Shown piece by piece: positions 45,386 to 59,500 of a stretch of 64,000 nt of DNA. The position numbers were made by a program, and so were the translations under genes. Where the stretch lies: positions 7,149,961 to 7,213,960 of the forward strand of contig OZ025258.1 in the NCBI GenBank assembly GCA_964019135.1. The letters are read 5' to 3'. Position 1 is the stretch's first letter; each line of letters begins with the position of its first letter. A model generated the notes under the pieces. The model did no database searches and had not been told where the DNA came from. It saw nothing but the letters and a program-made list of their open reading frames with translations. The DNA comes from Arenicola marina. Lineage: Eukaryota; Annelida; Polychaeta; Arenicolidae.

Positions 45386-45760
45386 GGTGACCGGGGATAA
45401 CCCCACCCCCCTCACTCCCGTACACCACCCCAACCCCACACCCCACCCCCATAGACCACCCCCATACCCCACACCCCACCCCCATCCCCAACCCCGATAC
45501 CCCAGCCCAACCCCCAACCCAACAGCCCACCCCCAGCCCCATACCCCGCCCCCATACCCCACCCCCAGCCCCACACCCCACCCCCATACCCCACCCCCCA
45601 TCAAGCCCCAATACGCAACCCCCCAGCACCACCCATCAACCCCCCATACCCCACTCCCCAGCACCACCCATCAACCCCCCATACCCACCTCCAGGCATCA
45701 CCCATCAACCCCTCATACACCATCCCCCAGCACCACGCACCCCCTCACCCCTTCACCCCC
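45386..45760. repeat. C-rich low-complexity tract
   Basis: Irregular repetition of ACCCCACCCCCATAC-like steps on the plus strand. No fixed period holds beyond a few copies. It yields Pro/His-rich plus frames and Gly/Trp/Val-rich minus frames without coding meaning. Confidence 0.85.
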
Positions 45761-46001
45761 GAGCCGTCTCGCCTCCTGCACCCCCCGGCAGCGCCGCCCC
45801 AACCCACCATTAGGCCGCGGATACCTGGTCACCTCGATGTCCCCGTGTCCCGAAGCCCCCCTCACCCTCACCCTACTCATCCCCACCACTCACGGAACAC
45901 TCGCCCGCCCAGCCTGCCAGCCAGCACCCCACCAGCCACCCACCCAACGCCCATCTGTGCGTACCCCCCACGAAGGTCCGAGCGGTCCGCCGAGCTCTCA
46001 C

Positions 46002-46170
46002 CTTGAAGCGGGTAACGACTGGCCCACATATCCACGACCGCCTCCTCCCCTTCCTCTTCCTCCTCCTCTTCCTCCTCTTTCCCCTCGTCTTCCCGCTCTT
46101 TAAGGGAAAGGAATGGGAGTCCCGGTAGTATATTGATCACAGTCTCTCTTGCTTTGGCAGTCTTGGCGTC
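46002..46170 (-). CDS. Candidate exon with acidic run
   Basis: Minus-strand frame open from just after TGA at 46173-46171 to a strong donor, CAAG followed by GTGAGA (GT at 46001-46000). It encodes a Glu-rich run (about nine consecutive Glu) followed by AVVDMWASRYPLQ. It ends with one base of a split codon, which fits the segment at 45355-45282. The only ATG in the open part is in VVDMW, so either translation begins there or a further upstream exon joins. The GAG/GAA run could instead be a microsatellite. No family is recognised. Confidence 0.28.
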
Positions 46171-46560
46171 TCAGTCACTGCCTGCTGCTGTTGTTGCTGT
46201 TGATGATGCTGCTCCGGCCCGGGTCGTGCCTCTACCGATAGCATTGCCGATAGCTCCTCAGGCCGCCGCCGCCGCCGCCGCCGCCGCTGGTCACAAGGAG
46301 GGTTCGCAGTGAGTGATGCCGAAAGATGTCCGACGCTCGCTCATTCATACCTCTCGCCTTACCGACGAACTAACAAGCTGAACCGGCTGGCCAGCGACAG
46401 GCGGACCGCGACGTCTCCCTCCCTCACCGTTTTTTCCCGCACACACGGCCAGCGACCGTGGTCCCAGCCTCACCCTCCCAAAGCCCATGTTAGGCAGCAG
46501 CCAAGGGAGGAGGCACCGCTCACTCTCCCCGCAGCAGCAGCTGCGTGTATGTAGCCCTGT
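46137..46560 (-). promoter_or_regulatory. CpG-rich segment with (CCG)8, possible promoter or 5' UTR
   Basis: CpG-dense sequence contains eight CCG triplets at 46263-46286 (CGG on the minus strand), a CAG/CAA-rich stretch just below it and a GCAGCAGCAG step near 46530. On the minus strand a 67-codon frame spans the CGG run and a short polyglutamine (46340-46137), starting after TGA. CGG repeats in 5' UTRs and the donor at 46002 suggest the upstream end of a minus-strand gene. No TATA box or defined start site is visible. The same interval lies about 0.5 kb from the candidate plus-strand first exon at 47037. Confidence 0.3.
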
Positions 46561-46867
46561 CCTCGCAGTTGGTGCATGAATGCCCTGGTGCCCTGGCCAG
46601 TCTGCTGGTTCCATGGTCCACTACCTTTGCCAATTGGATACAGCGTAGATAACCCCGATCCGGTACAGCGGATGGGGCGATATGGTTCAGGCTGGGGTCT
46701 GGCCCAGGCACGCCCACCCCCCTTGGTGTCTGTGGATTACTTTGGAATACATATGGATATCTACGCCCTCGGTTCGTCGTGATTTGTGATGGATAAGTAA
46801 CATAATAAGTGGCCATGCTGGGAAAGCCTGCAAATCCGGATTAATTCACCCCATATCAATTGTTCTG

Positions 46868-46869
<2 letters not shown>

Positions 46870-46898
<29 letters not shown>
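46870..46898. repeat. (TA)n microsatellite
   Basis: About 14 TA dinucleotides, followed by a second short TATATATA. It lies about 140 bp upstream of the ATG of the candidate exon at 47037, so a TATA-like role is possible but unproven. Confidence 0.95.
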
Positions 46899-46902
<4 letters not shown>

Positions 46903-47036
46903 AATATATATAGATACATTGTATTCTGTGCGACGTTGGATTTATTGGATACTGGATTCATAGAGCCTATCAGTGGAGGGATACAAGGGAGGCGACAGGT
47001 TTCAAAAGGCACGTGCTTAGATAGTATGCTGCCACG

Positions 47037-47123
47037 ATGCAAACCTTGGCGAAGGCCAACCCCTTTTACCTGCTCTGCTTCGCCAGGTGCTCGCGCCATT
47101 TCGACGAACCTTTGGATATGCCG
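47037..47123 (+). CDS. Candidate first coding exon
   Basis: ATG in a fair context (A at -3: CCACGATGC) opens 29 codons beginning MQTLAKANPFYLLCFAR. They end at a consensus donor CCGGTAAGT (GT at 47124-47125), phase 0. An in-frame TAG lies five codons upstream, which fits a first exon. A good acceptor follows at 47180-47181 after a pyrimidine-rich stretch (TTCTTTCGTTATTTCC), giving a 58-bp intron. Joined there, however, the frame reaches TAG after four codons. Either the product is a very short peptide, another acceptor is used, or the match is chance. Protein family unknown. Confidence 0.28.
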
Positions 47124-47196
47124 GTAAGTCACCATGTTTTGTGTTGTGTGCATTTCTTTCGTTATTTCCACCATCCAACAGAGGATATCTCATTAG

Positions 47197-48762
47197 GCGA
47201 GACGCCCCGTCAACATCTCACCCCACCCCCTTCATTCGCTAAAAAAAAAATCAATGAAACAAACTCGTAATTTTTCCATATGGTAATAGCATTTTTTCCA
47301 GTGCATCCCTTGGCAGCGACCGCGAGATGGTTGGTTGCCAGGGGTAACGGTGGATCACGTGAGGGTGCTGGTGTCCCTTTACGCCACGCCCCTTACCTAC
47401 CTCCCTACCTACCCTTAAGCTACGTTCCTATCCCCGCTACCTGAACGCTACCAACATCGTGGTTCAACACACCAAGCGAGCCAAAATCTCACGGTCTCCC
47501 AACCTGACCCAACCCGACCCGGCCCGATCAGACCCGACCCGACCGGACCGGGCCCCGCAAGCCCGGCCTGGGCTCATTGGCTGATTATACCTTTTCCGTC
47601 CCGTCATGCAATAACTTCCGGTGTGGCTCCGATACACACAAAGCAACAAGGCGCGGCGCGGACGGCCCACGCCGGCTTTGATGTCACCTACAACGTCATT
47701 AGCACGAGTGGATTTGATCAATCAATTGTCCTTCAGACGTCGACTAACAGAGGGGGGAAAATATACCAGAAGCCGAAGCACATTTCAAGCGCGATGATTC
47801 GATGCTGTGTTATGTCTATGTCGATGATGATAGCATTCTGTCGGTGTGACTGACTCGGAAGATCTGATTATTCCATCTCGTAGTCGAGTGTGTTAGATAT
47901 CATTGGTGCCAAGCACGGTGGATGTAGCGATAGAATCCAACCACTGGCGATAGCTTAAAAGGATATGGCTTGCCAGGTCTGAATAAAAAATGGTTGACGG
48001 AAGTAGCGATTGCATCTATTTAAAAACTGATGCCAAGTTGGTCGCGTGATTTAGGGATGGAGTACATGCCATAATGGGATGGTGGGCCAGCCACAGACAT
48101 GTGGACAATTTCGAAAGTTTCTTTTAGGATATGACACATTTAGGATGTGATTCAAGCTTCTGGGGGATTCATCGGTCCTGGGTTGAGTCAGATAGGACAG
48201 GCCACAGAGGAGCCAGTGAGTCCGCTGGGGCATAGATGACCGTGGGTTGTGGTGGTCCGCCGCGACCAACCCAGTGACTCAAAGTACATCTGAATCATAT
48301 AGGGAATGAGGCGGTCATACCGTGATTCAATCAATCTGCTTAATATATATACTCGAAATCGACGTGGCGACAGTAATTGCGTTATGGTATATTTATGAAA
48401 ATATTATTGACTGGTGTGAGCAATCAGTGGTGGCCTGCCTGTCATAGAGCTGGAGGGATGATTGCGGGGGAAGGATTAAGGAGGCGCGGGGTGTGTGTGT
48501 GGTGGGGGGGAGGGGGAGTGGCAGGGTGGTGGGGGGTGAGGTGGGCTTTCAGGGTTGAGGAGTCGTTGGGAGCGGGCAGGGGCTGTTACTAGAGGCAATT
48601 CCTTAGTAAGCGTTGGGCTGGTGGAGGGGGTGGGGGTAACATGCAGCAACATGCGCTCAAATCACCCATTTGGGGTTGGGGTGGGAGGGCTGGGGGTGCC
48701 GGGGATGGGCGGCAGGGGGTTCCAGCAGGACGGTGCGTCGTGCTGCGGTCGCCGCGGTCACC
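47197..48762. other. Spacer, no supported gene
   Basis: Includes a short GACCC/GACCG simple repeat at about 47504-47560 and G-rich sequence from 48470 leading to the 37-bp repeat. The 47860-48340 stretch is ordinary sequence with a 72-codon minus frame (48269-48051) that I cannot assign. Confidence 0.5.
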
Positions 48763-48957
48763 GGTGAGCAGGGTGAGCGCCTGTCGGTCAGTGTATATCT
48801 GTGAGCAGGGTGAGCGCCTGTCGGTCAGTGTATATCTGTGAGCAGGGTGAGCGCCTGTCGGTCAGTGTATATCTGTGAGCAGGGTGAGCGCCTGTTGGTC
48901 AGTGTATATCTGTGAGCAGGGTGAGCGCCTGTTGGTCAGTGTATATCTGTGAGCAGA
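48763..48957. repeat. 37-bp minisatellite, about 5 copies
   Basis: Units begin GTGAGCAGGGTGAGCGCCTG and include GGTCAGTGTATATC; the TCGG/TTGG position varies. It is short compared with its neighbours and may be an early-stage array. Confidence 0.95.
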
Positions 48958-49014
48958 GGTCAGTGGGCCAGTTCTGCTCAGTGTGTTTCAGGGAGTCTGG
49001 TTCAGTCATTGTGC

Positions 49015-49250
49015 TTCGACGGGTCCACCGCGTGCTTCAGTCGCGTACTTCAGCTGCGTATATCAACCACGCGCTTCAACTGCTTTAACCACGTGCTTTA
49101 GTCGCGTGCTTCAACCGCATGCTTCATTCGCTTAATTCAGTCGCGTGTTCAACCGCGTGCTTCAGTCGTGTGCTTCAGTCGCGTGCTTTCGTCGCGTTCG
49201 TCAAGCGCGTGCTTCCGTCGTGTGCTTCACCCCGTGCTTAAGCCATGTGT
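49015..49250. repeat. Diverged 13-bp minisatellite
   Basis: About 17 imperfect units of the type GCGTGCTTCAGTC, with frequent substitutions and length changes (12-14 bp). The divergence suggests an older array than the others. Confidence 0.85.
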
Positions 49251-50598
49251 TCCCGGGCGGGTGGCGCCATTCACCGCGCAGACAATGGGGGTCCATCGCC
49301 GCCTACCGTGGACATGACAGATGATGAAGAAAAGAGCCTTTTACTGTTGAATACCATTGATCGCTGGAGTTCGCGGTCACTGGCCACCGACTGGTGGGGA
49401 GGGTAGGCTGGTGGTGGGGGTGGGGCAATGGGGACGGGGGGGGGCAGGGCAATTCGTGGCGGGATGGGTGCGGGGGGAGGAGAAGTGGTCAGGTAATGGT
49501 CACACGGTTGACGGGGGTGATGGTGAAGGAGGGTGAGTGAAGTATGTTGGTGGGAGGGCTGGTGAAAGTATGAATTGATATTAAAAAGGGAAGTGGTGAT
49601 TGGACAGGTGTGGGGGTCCGGGTGGACTGCGGAGGGGGGTGGGGGCGGGGTGAGGGCGTACTCCATAAAGCCTGCAGTGGAGGGCTAAGACACCTTGACG
49701 ATGGAGTGGTTGAAGGGATTGGGGTTCCCGGGGTGACCGCTAGGCGGCGGCGGCTGAGGTCACTTGATTAGTGATCACTCGTGCAAATAGTGCACTGCAT
49801 TTATTTCCTGCTGCCAATCAGTCTGTTGTCACCCGACCCTTGTCTGCCCCCCCCACCCTCCCCTCCTTCTCACATCCTCCCTGCCACGTCCCACCAGCAC
49901 TTCCACCAGAGCACCCACTCACCCCCCCCCCCCCACCCCCGCCATACCCTCGCTACGTGTTTACCCTATAATAAGCATTATCCCAACGCCCCCACCCCCT
50001 TTCCGTCATTCAACCCACTCCACAACGACCCTCTCTCAATGTTAGTCCCAGGTAAGGAATTAAGTGAGGATACCGCACCCCCCCCCCTCCCACACCCCCC
50101 CCCCCTCCCATCCCGAGTTATGACAAACGACCAAAGTCCATTGGAAGAGTATTGACCCCCTCCGCCCACCACGCATCGCCTACCAGACACCCCGACCCCC
50201 CTCTCTACTACCATTAATGCCACCCCACCCCACTGACACCCACACCCGTCATCCAGTCTGCTGCACCCCCCCCCTCCTGTCGCCTCCTCGACATACGCCT
50301 CCCCCCGCCCCCCCCCCCCCTCCACCCATCTCCATCTCCTTTCTGTGGCGGCGACCTATTGCACATGCCCCCTCATCGGTGTTAAGACTGAGCTGCATAC
50401 TGATTGCGCACGCTCCTAGGCAAGGGCAAAGTCTTCTCTATCGGACGATGCGGGACCCCTGCCTTCCTGGATACAAACTGCGGCAGGGGTCGACGGGGGG
50501 AGGGGAGGGATGCAGGCGAGAGTGGGCCGGGATGGATCCAGGAGAGGGAAGTGGGAGGGGGTAAAGAATTGTGATGCATGTAGGCCGGACATTGCAGC
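49251..50598. other. Spacer with opposite G/C skews
   Basis: The plus strand is G-rich from about 49400 to 49680 (runs of G near 49435 and 49630), then C-rich from about 49840 to 50340 with several C runs of 8-12. The Pro- and Gly-rich frames here come from composition. No gene is supported. Confidence 0.55.
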
Positions 50599-53500
50599 AG
50601 GCATACTAGCCTGGGGCGGTTAAAGCACTGGACAGCATACTGACATGGGGCGGTTAAAGTACGGGACAGCGTACTGACATGGGACGGTTAAAGCACTGGA
50701 CAGCGTACTGGCATGCGACGGTTAAAGTACGGCACAGCGTACTGACATGGGACGGTTAAAGTACGGGACAGCGTACTGACATGGGACGGTTAAAGTACGG
50801 GACAGCGTACTGACATGGGACGGTTAAAGTACGGGACAGCGTACTGACATGGGACGGTTAAAGTACGGGACAGCGTACTGACATGGGACGGTTAAAGTAC
50901 GGGACAGCGTACTGACATGGGACGGTTAAAGTACGGGACAGCGTACTGACCTGGGACGGTTAAAGTACGGGACAGCGTACTGACATGGGACGGTTAAAGT
51001 ACTGGACAGCGTACTGACATGGGACGGTTAAAGTACGGGACAGCGTACTGACATGGAACGGTTAAAGCTCCGGAGAGCGTACTGACATGGGGCGGTCAAA
51101 GTACGGCACAGCGTACTGACATGGGACGGTTAAAGTACGGGACAGCGTACTGACATGGGACGGTTAAAGCTCTGGACAGCGTACTGACATGGGACGGTTA
51201 AAGTACTGGGCAGCGTACTGACATGGGACGGTTAAAGTACGGGACAGCATACTGACATGGGACGGTTAAAGTACGGGACAGCGTACTGACATGGGACGGT
51301 TAAAGTACGGGACAGCGTACTGACATGGGACGGTTAAAGTACGGGACAGCGTACTGACATGGGACGGTCAAAGTACGGGACAGCGTACTGACATGGGACG
51401 GTTAAAGTACGGGACAGCGTACTGACATGGGACGGTTAAAGTACGGGACAGCGTACTGACATGGGACGGTTAAAGTACGGGACAGCGTACTGACATGGGA
51501 CGGTTAAAGTACGGGACAGCGTACTGACATGGGACGGTTAAAGTACGGGACAGCGTACTGGCATGGGACGGTTAAAGTACGGGACAGCGTACTGACATTG
51601 GGACGGTTAAAGCACTGGACAGCGTACTGACATGGGACGGTTAAAGTACGGGACAGCGTACTGACATGGGACGGTTAAAGTACGGGACAGCGTACTGACA
51701 TGGGACGGTTAAAGTACGGGACAGCGTACTGACATGGGACGGTTAAAGTACGGGACAGCGTACTGGCATGGGACGGTTAAAGTACGGGACAGCGTACTGA
51801 CATTGGGACGGTTAAAGCACTGGACAGCGTACTGACATGGGACGGTTAAAGTACGGGACAGCGTACTGACATGGGACGGTTAAAGTACGGGACAGCGTAC
51901 TGACATGGGACGGTTATTGTAAGGGACAGCGTACTGACATGGGACGGTTAAAGTACGGGACAGCGTACTGACATGGGACGTTTAAAGCACTGGACAGCGT
52001 ACTGACATGGGACGGTTAAAGTACGGGACAGCGTACTGACATGGGACGGTTGAAGTACGGGACAGCGTACTGACCTGGGACGGTTAAAGTACGGGACAGC
52101 GTACTGACATGGGACGGTTAAAGTACGGGACAGCGTACTGACATGGGACGGTTAAAGTACTGGACAGCGTACTGACATGGGACGGTTAAATTACGGGACA
52201 GCGTACTGACATAGGACGGTTAAAGTACGGGAGAGCGTACTGACATGGGACGGTTAAAGTACGGGACAGCGTACTGACATGGGACGGTTAAAGTACGGGA
52301 CAGCGTACTGACATGGGACGGTTAAAGTACGGGACAGCGTACTGACATGGGACGGTTGAAGTACGGGACAGCGTACTGACATGGGACGGTTAAAGCTCTG
52401 GACAGCGTACTGACATGGGACGGTTAAAGTACGGGACAGCGTACTGACATGGGACGGTTAAAGTACGGGACAGCGTACTGACATGGGACGGTTAATGTAC
52501 GGGACAGCGTACTGACATGGGACGGTTAAAGTACGGGACAGCGTACTGACATGAGACGGTTAAAGTATGGGACAGCGTACTGACATGGGACGGTTAAAGT
52601 ACGGGACAGCGTACTGACATGGAACGGTTAAAGCTCCGGAGAGCGTACTGACATGGGGCGGTCAAAGTACGGCACAGCGTACTGACATGGGACGGTTAAA
52701 GTACGGGACAGCGTACTGACATGGGACGGTTAAAGCTCTGGACAGCGTACTGACATGGGACGGTTAAAGTGCTGGGCAGCGTACTGACATGGGACGGTTA
52801 AAGTACGGGACAGCATACTGACATGGGACGGTTAAAGTACGGGACAGCGTACTGACATGGGACGGTTAAGGTACGGGACAGCGTACTGACATGGGACGGT
52901 TAAAGTACGGGACAGCGTACTGACATGGGACGGTTAAAGTACGGGACAGCGTACTGACATGGGACGGTTAAAGTACGGGACAGCGTACTGACATGAGACG
53001 GTTAAAGTACGGGACAGCGTACTGACATGGGACGGTTAAAGTACGGGACAGCGTACTGGCATGGGACGGTTAAAGTACGGGACAGCGTACTGACATTGGG
53101 ACGGTTAAAGCACTGGACAGCGTACTGACATGGGACGGTTAAAGTACGGGACAGCGTACTGACATGGGACGGTTAAAGTACGGGACAGCGTACTGACATG
53201 GGACGGTTAAAGCTCTGAACAGCGTACTGACATGGGACGGTTAAAGTACGGGACAGCGTACTGACATGGGACGTTTAAAGCACTGGACAGCGTACTGACA
53301 TGGGACGGTTAAAGTCCGGGACAGCGTACTGACATGGGACGGTTAAAGTACGGGACAGCGTACTGACCTGGGACGGTTAAACTACGGGACAGCGTACTGA
53401 CATGGGACGGTTAAAGTACGGGACAGCGTACTGACATGGGACGGTTAAAGTACGGGACAGCGTACTGACATGTGACGGTTAAAGTACTGGACAGCGTACT

Positions 53501-56500
53501 GACATAGGACGGTTAAAGTACGGGACAGCGTACTGACATGGGACGGTTAAAGTACGGGACAGCGTACTGACATGGGACGGTTAAAGTACGGGACAGCGTA
53601 CTGACATGGGACGGTTAAAGCACTGGACAGCGTACTGACATGGGACGGTTAAAGTACGGGACAGCGTACTGACATGGGACGGTTAAAGTACGGGACAGCG
53701 TACTGACCTGGGACGGTTAAAGCACGGGACAGCGTACTGACATGGGACGGTTAAAGTACGGGACAGCGTACTGACATGGGACGGGTAAAGTACGGGACAG
53801 CGTACTGACATGGGACGGTTAAAGTACGGGACAGCGTACTGACATGGGACGGTTAAAGTACGGGACAGCGTACTGACATGGGACGGTTAAAGTACGGGAC
53901 AGCGTACTGACATGGGACGGTTAAAGCTCTGGACAGCGTACTGACATGGGACGGTTAAAGTACGGGACAGCGTACTGACATGGGACGGTTAAAGTACGGG
54001 ACAGAGTACTGACATGGGACGGTTAAAGTACGGGACAGCGTACTGACATGGGACGGTTAAAGTACGGGACAGCGTACTGGCATGGGACGGTTAAAGTACG
54101 GGACAGCGTACTGACATTGGGACGGTTAAAGCACTGGACAGCGTACTGACATGGGACGGTTAAAGTACGGGACAGCGTACTGACATTGGGACGGTTAAAG
54201 CACTGGACAGCGTACTGACATGGGACGGTTAAAGTACGGGACAGCGTACTGACATGGGACGGTTAAAGTACGGGACAGCGTACTGACATGGGACGGTTAA
54301 AGCTCTGAACAGCGTACTGACATGGGACGGTTAAAGTACGGGACAGCGTACTGACATGGGACGGTTAAAGTACGGGACAGCGTACTGACATGGGACGGTT
54401 GAAGTACGGGACAGCGTACTGACATGGGACGGTTAAAGCTCTGGACAGCGTACTGACATGGGACGGTTAAAGTACTGGACAGCGTACTGACATGGGACGG
54501 TTAAAGTACGGGACAGCGTACTGACATGGGACGGTTAATGTACGGGACAGCGTACTGACATGGGACGGTTAAAGTACGGGACAGCGTACTGACATGAGAC
54601 GGTTAAAGTATGGGACAGCGTACTGACATGGGACGGTTAAAGTACGGGACAGCGTACTGACATGGAACGGTTAAAGCTCCGGAGAGCGTACTGACATGGG
54701 GCGGTCAAAGTACGGCACAGCGTACTGACATGGGACGGTTAAAGTACGGGACAGCGTACTGACATGGGACGGTTAAAGCTCTGGACAGCGTACTGACATG
54801 GGACGGTTAAAGTACTGGGCAGCGTACTGACATGGGACGGTTAAAGTACGGGACAGCATACTGACATGGGACGGTTAAAGTACGGGACAGCGTACTGACA
54901 TGGGACGGTTAAGGTACGGGACAGCGTACTGACATGGGACGGTTAAAGTACGGGACAGCGTACTGACATGGGACGGTTAAAGTACGGGACAGCGTACTGA
55001 CATGGGACGGTTAAAGTACGGGACAGCGTACTGACATGGGACGGTTAAAGTACGGGACAGCGTACTGACATGGGACGGTTAAAGTACGGGACAGCGTACT
55101 GGCATGGGACGGTTAAAGTACGGGACAGCGTACTGACATTGGGACGGTTAAAGCACTGGACAGCGTACTGACATGGGACGGTTAAAGTACGGGACAGCGT
55201 ACTGACATGGGACGGTTAAAGTACGGGACAGCGTACTGACATGGGACGGTTAAAGCTCTGAACAGCGTACTGACATGGGACGGTTAAAGTACGGGACAGC
55301 GTACTGATATGGGACGTTTAAAGCACTGGACAGCGTACTGACATGGGACGGTTAAAGTACGGGACAGCGTACTGACATGGGACGGTTAAAGTACGGGACA
55401 GCGTACTGACCTGGGACGGTTAAACTACGGGACAGCGTACTGACATGGGACGGTTAAAGTACGGGACAGCGTACTGACATGGGACGGTTAAAGTACGGGA
55501 CAGCGTACTGACATGGGACGGTTAAAGTACTGGACAGCGTACTGACCTGGGACGGTTAAAGTACGGGACAGCGTACTGACATAGGACGGTTAAAGTACGG
55601 GACAGCGTACTGACATGGGACGGTTAAAGTACGGGACAGCGTACTGACATGGGACGGTTAAAGTGCGGGACAGCGTACTGACATGGGACGGTTAAAGTAC
55701 GGGACAGCGTACTGACATGGGACGGTTGAAGTACGGGACAGCGTACTGACATGGGACGGTTAAAGCTCTGGACAGCGTACTGACATGGGACGGTTAAAGT
55801 ACGGGACAGCGTACTGACATGGGACGGTTAAAGTACGGGACAGCGTACTGACATGGGACGGTTAAAGTACGGGACAGCGTACTGACATGGGACGGTTAAA
55901 GTACGGGACAGCGTACTGACATGGGACGGTTAAAGTACGGGACAGCGTACTGACATGGGACGGTTAAAGTACGGGACAGCGTACTGACATGGGACGGTTA
56001 AAGTACGGGACAGCGTACTGACATGGGACGGTTAAAGCACTGGACAGCGTACTGACATGGGACGGTTAAAGTACGGGACAGCGTACTGACATGGGACGGT
56101 TAAAGTACGGGACAGCGTACTGACCTGGGACGGTTAAAGTACGGGAGAGCGTACTGACATGGGACGGTTAAAGTACGGGACAGCGTACTGACATGGGACG
56201 GGTAAAGTACGGGACAGCGTACTGACATGGGACGGTTAAAGTACGGGACAGCGTACTGACATGGGACGGTTAAAGTACGGGACAGCGTACTGACATGGGA
56301 CGGTTAAAGTACGGGACAGCGTACTGACATGGGACGGTTAAAGCTCTGGACAGCGTACTGACATGGGACGGTTAAAGTACGGGACAGCGTACTGACATGG
56401 GACGGTTAAAGTACGGGACAGAGTACTGACATGGGACGGTTAAAGTACGGGACAGCGTACTGACATGGGACGGTTAAAGTACGGGACAGCGTACTGACAT

Positions 56501-59500
56501 GGGACGGTTAAAGTACGGGACAGCGTACTGACATGGGACGGTTAAAGCACTGGACAGCGTACTGACATGGGACGGTTAAAGTACGGGACAGCGTACTGAC
56601 ATGGGACGGTTAAAGTACGGGACAGCGTACTGACATGGGACGGTTAAAGTACGGGACAGCGTACTGACATGGGACGGTTAATGTGAGGGACAGCGTACTG
56701 ACATGGGACGGTTAAAGTACGGGCCAGCGTACTGACATGGGACGGTTAAAGTACGGGACAGCGTACTGACATGGGACGGTTAAAGTACGGGACAGCGTAC
56801 TGACATGGGACGGTTAATGTGAGGGACAGCGTACTGACATGGGACGGTTAAAGTACGGGCCAGCGTACTGACATGGGACGGTTGAAGTACGGGACAGCGT
56901 ACTGACATGGGACGGTTAAAGTACGGGACAGCGTACTGACATGGGACGGTTAATGTAAGGGACAGCGTACTGACATGGGACGGTTAAAGTACGGGACAGC
57001 GTACTGACATGAGACGGTTAAAGTATGGGACAGCGTACTGACATGGGACGGTTAAAGTACGGGACAGCGTACTGACATGGAACGGTTAAAGCTCCGGAGA
57101 GCGTACTGACATGGGGCGGTCAAAGTACGGCACAGCGTACTGACATGGGACGGTTAAAGTACGGGACAGCGTACTGACATGGGACGGTTAAAGCTCTGGA
57201 CAGCGTACTGACATGGGACGGTTAAAGTGCTGGGCAGCGTACTGACATGGGACGGTTAAAGTACGGGACAGCATACTGACATGGGACGGTTAAAGTACGG
57301 GACAGCGTACTGACATGGGACGGTTAAGGTACGGGACAGCGTACTGACATGGGACGGTTAAAGTACGGGACAGCGTACTGACATGGGACGGTTAAAGTAC
57401 GGGACAGCGTACTGACATGGGACGGTTAAAGTACGGGACAGCGTACTGACATGAGACGGTTAAAGTACGGGACAGCGTACTGACATGGGACGGTTAAAGT
57501 ACGGGACAGCGTACTGGCATGGGACGGTTAAAGTACGGGACAGCGTACTGACATTGGGACGGTTAAAGCACTGGACAGCGTACTGACATGGGACGGTTAA
57601 AGTACGGGACAGCGTACTGACATGGGACGGTTAAAGTACGGGACAGCGTACTGACATGGGACGGTTAAAGCTCTGAACAGCGTACTGACATGGGACGGTT
57701 AAAGTACGGGACAGCGTACTGACATGGGACGTTTAAAGCACTGGACAGCGTACTGACATGGGACGGTTAAAGTCCGGGACAGCGTACTGACATGGGACGG
57801 TTAAAGTACGGGACAGCGTACTGACCTGGGACGGTTAAACTACGGGACAGCGTACTGACATGGGACGGTTAAAGTACGGGACAGCGTACTGACATGGGAC
57901 GGTTAAAGTACGGGACAGCGTACTGACATGTGACGGTTAAAGTACTGGACAGCGTACTGACATAGGACGGTTAAAGTACGGGACAGCGTACTGACATGGG
58001 ACGGTTAAAGTACGGGACAGCGTACTGACATGGGACGGTTAAAGTACGGGACAGCGTACTGACATGGGACGGTTAAAGCACTGGACAGCGTACTGACATG
58101 GGACGGTTAAAGTACGGGACAGCGTACTGACATGGGACGGTTAAAGTACGGGACAGCGTACTGACCTGGGACGGTTAAAGCACGGGACAGCGTACTGACA
58201 TGGGACGGTTAAAGTACGGGACAGCGTACTGACATGGGACGGGTAAAGTACGGGACAGCGTACTGACATGGGACGGTTAAAGTACGGGACAGCGTACTGA
58301 CATGGGACGGTTAAAGTACGGGACAGCGTACTGACATGGGACGGTTAAAGTACGGGACAGCGTACTGACATGGGACGGTTAAAGCTCTGGACAGCGTACT
58401 GACATGGGACGGTTAAAGTACGGGACAGCGTACTGACATGGGACGGTTAAAGTACGGGACAGAGTACTGACATGGGACGGTTAAAGTACGGGACAGCGTA
58501 CTGACATGGGACGGTTAAAGTACGGGACAGCGTACTGGCATGGGACGGTTAAAGTACGGGACAGCGTACTGACATTGGGACGGTTAAAGCACTGGACAGC
58601 GTACTGACATGGGACGGTTAAAGTACGGGACAGCGTACTGACATTGGGACGGTTAAAGCACTGGACAGCGTACTGACATGGGACGGTTAAAGTACGGGAC
58701 AGCGTACTGACATGGGACGGTTAAAGTACGGGACAGCGTACTGACATGGGACGGTTAAAGCTCTGAACAGCGTACTGACATGGGACGGTTAAAGTACGGG
58801 ACAGCGTACTGACATGGGACGGTTAAAGTACGGGACAGCGTACTGACATGGGACGGTTGAAGTACGGGACAGCGTACTGACATGGGACGGTTAAAGCTCT
58901 GGACAGCGTACTGACATGGGACGGTTAAAGTACTGGACAGCGTACTGACATGGGACGGTTAAAGTACGGGACAGCGTACTGACATGGGACGGTTAATGTA
59001 CGGGACAGCGTACTGACATGGGACGGTTAAAGTACGGGACAGCGTACTGACATGAGACGGTTAAAGTATGGGACAGCGTACTGACATGGGACGGTTAAAG
59101 TACGGGACAGCGTACTGACATGGAACGGTTAAAGCTCCGGAGAGCGTACTGACATGGGGCGGTCAAAGTACGGCACAGCGTACTGACATGGGACGGTTAA
59201 AGTACGGGACAGCGTACTGACATGGGACGGTTAAAGCTCTGGACAGCGTACTGACATGGGACGGTTAAAGTACTGGGCAGCGTACTGACATGGGACGGTT
59301 AAAGTACGGGACAGCATACTGACATGGGACGGTTAAAGTACGGGACAGCGTACTGACATGGGACGGTTAAGGTACGGGACAGCGTACTGACATGGGACGG
59401 TTAAAGTACGGGACAGCGTACTGACATGGGACGGTTAAAGTACGGGACAGCGTACTGACATGGGACGGTTAAAGTACGGGACAGCGTACTGACATGGGAC

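Noticed and set aside
45087-45632. Gly/Val/Trp-rich minus frames over the C-rich tract
   Set aside because: They are produced by the low-complexity ACCCC repeat. Only the short 45282-45355 piece lies outside it.
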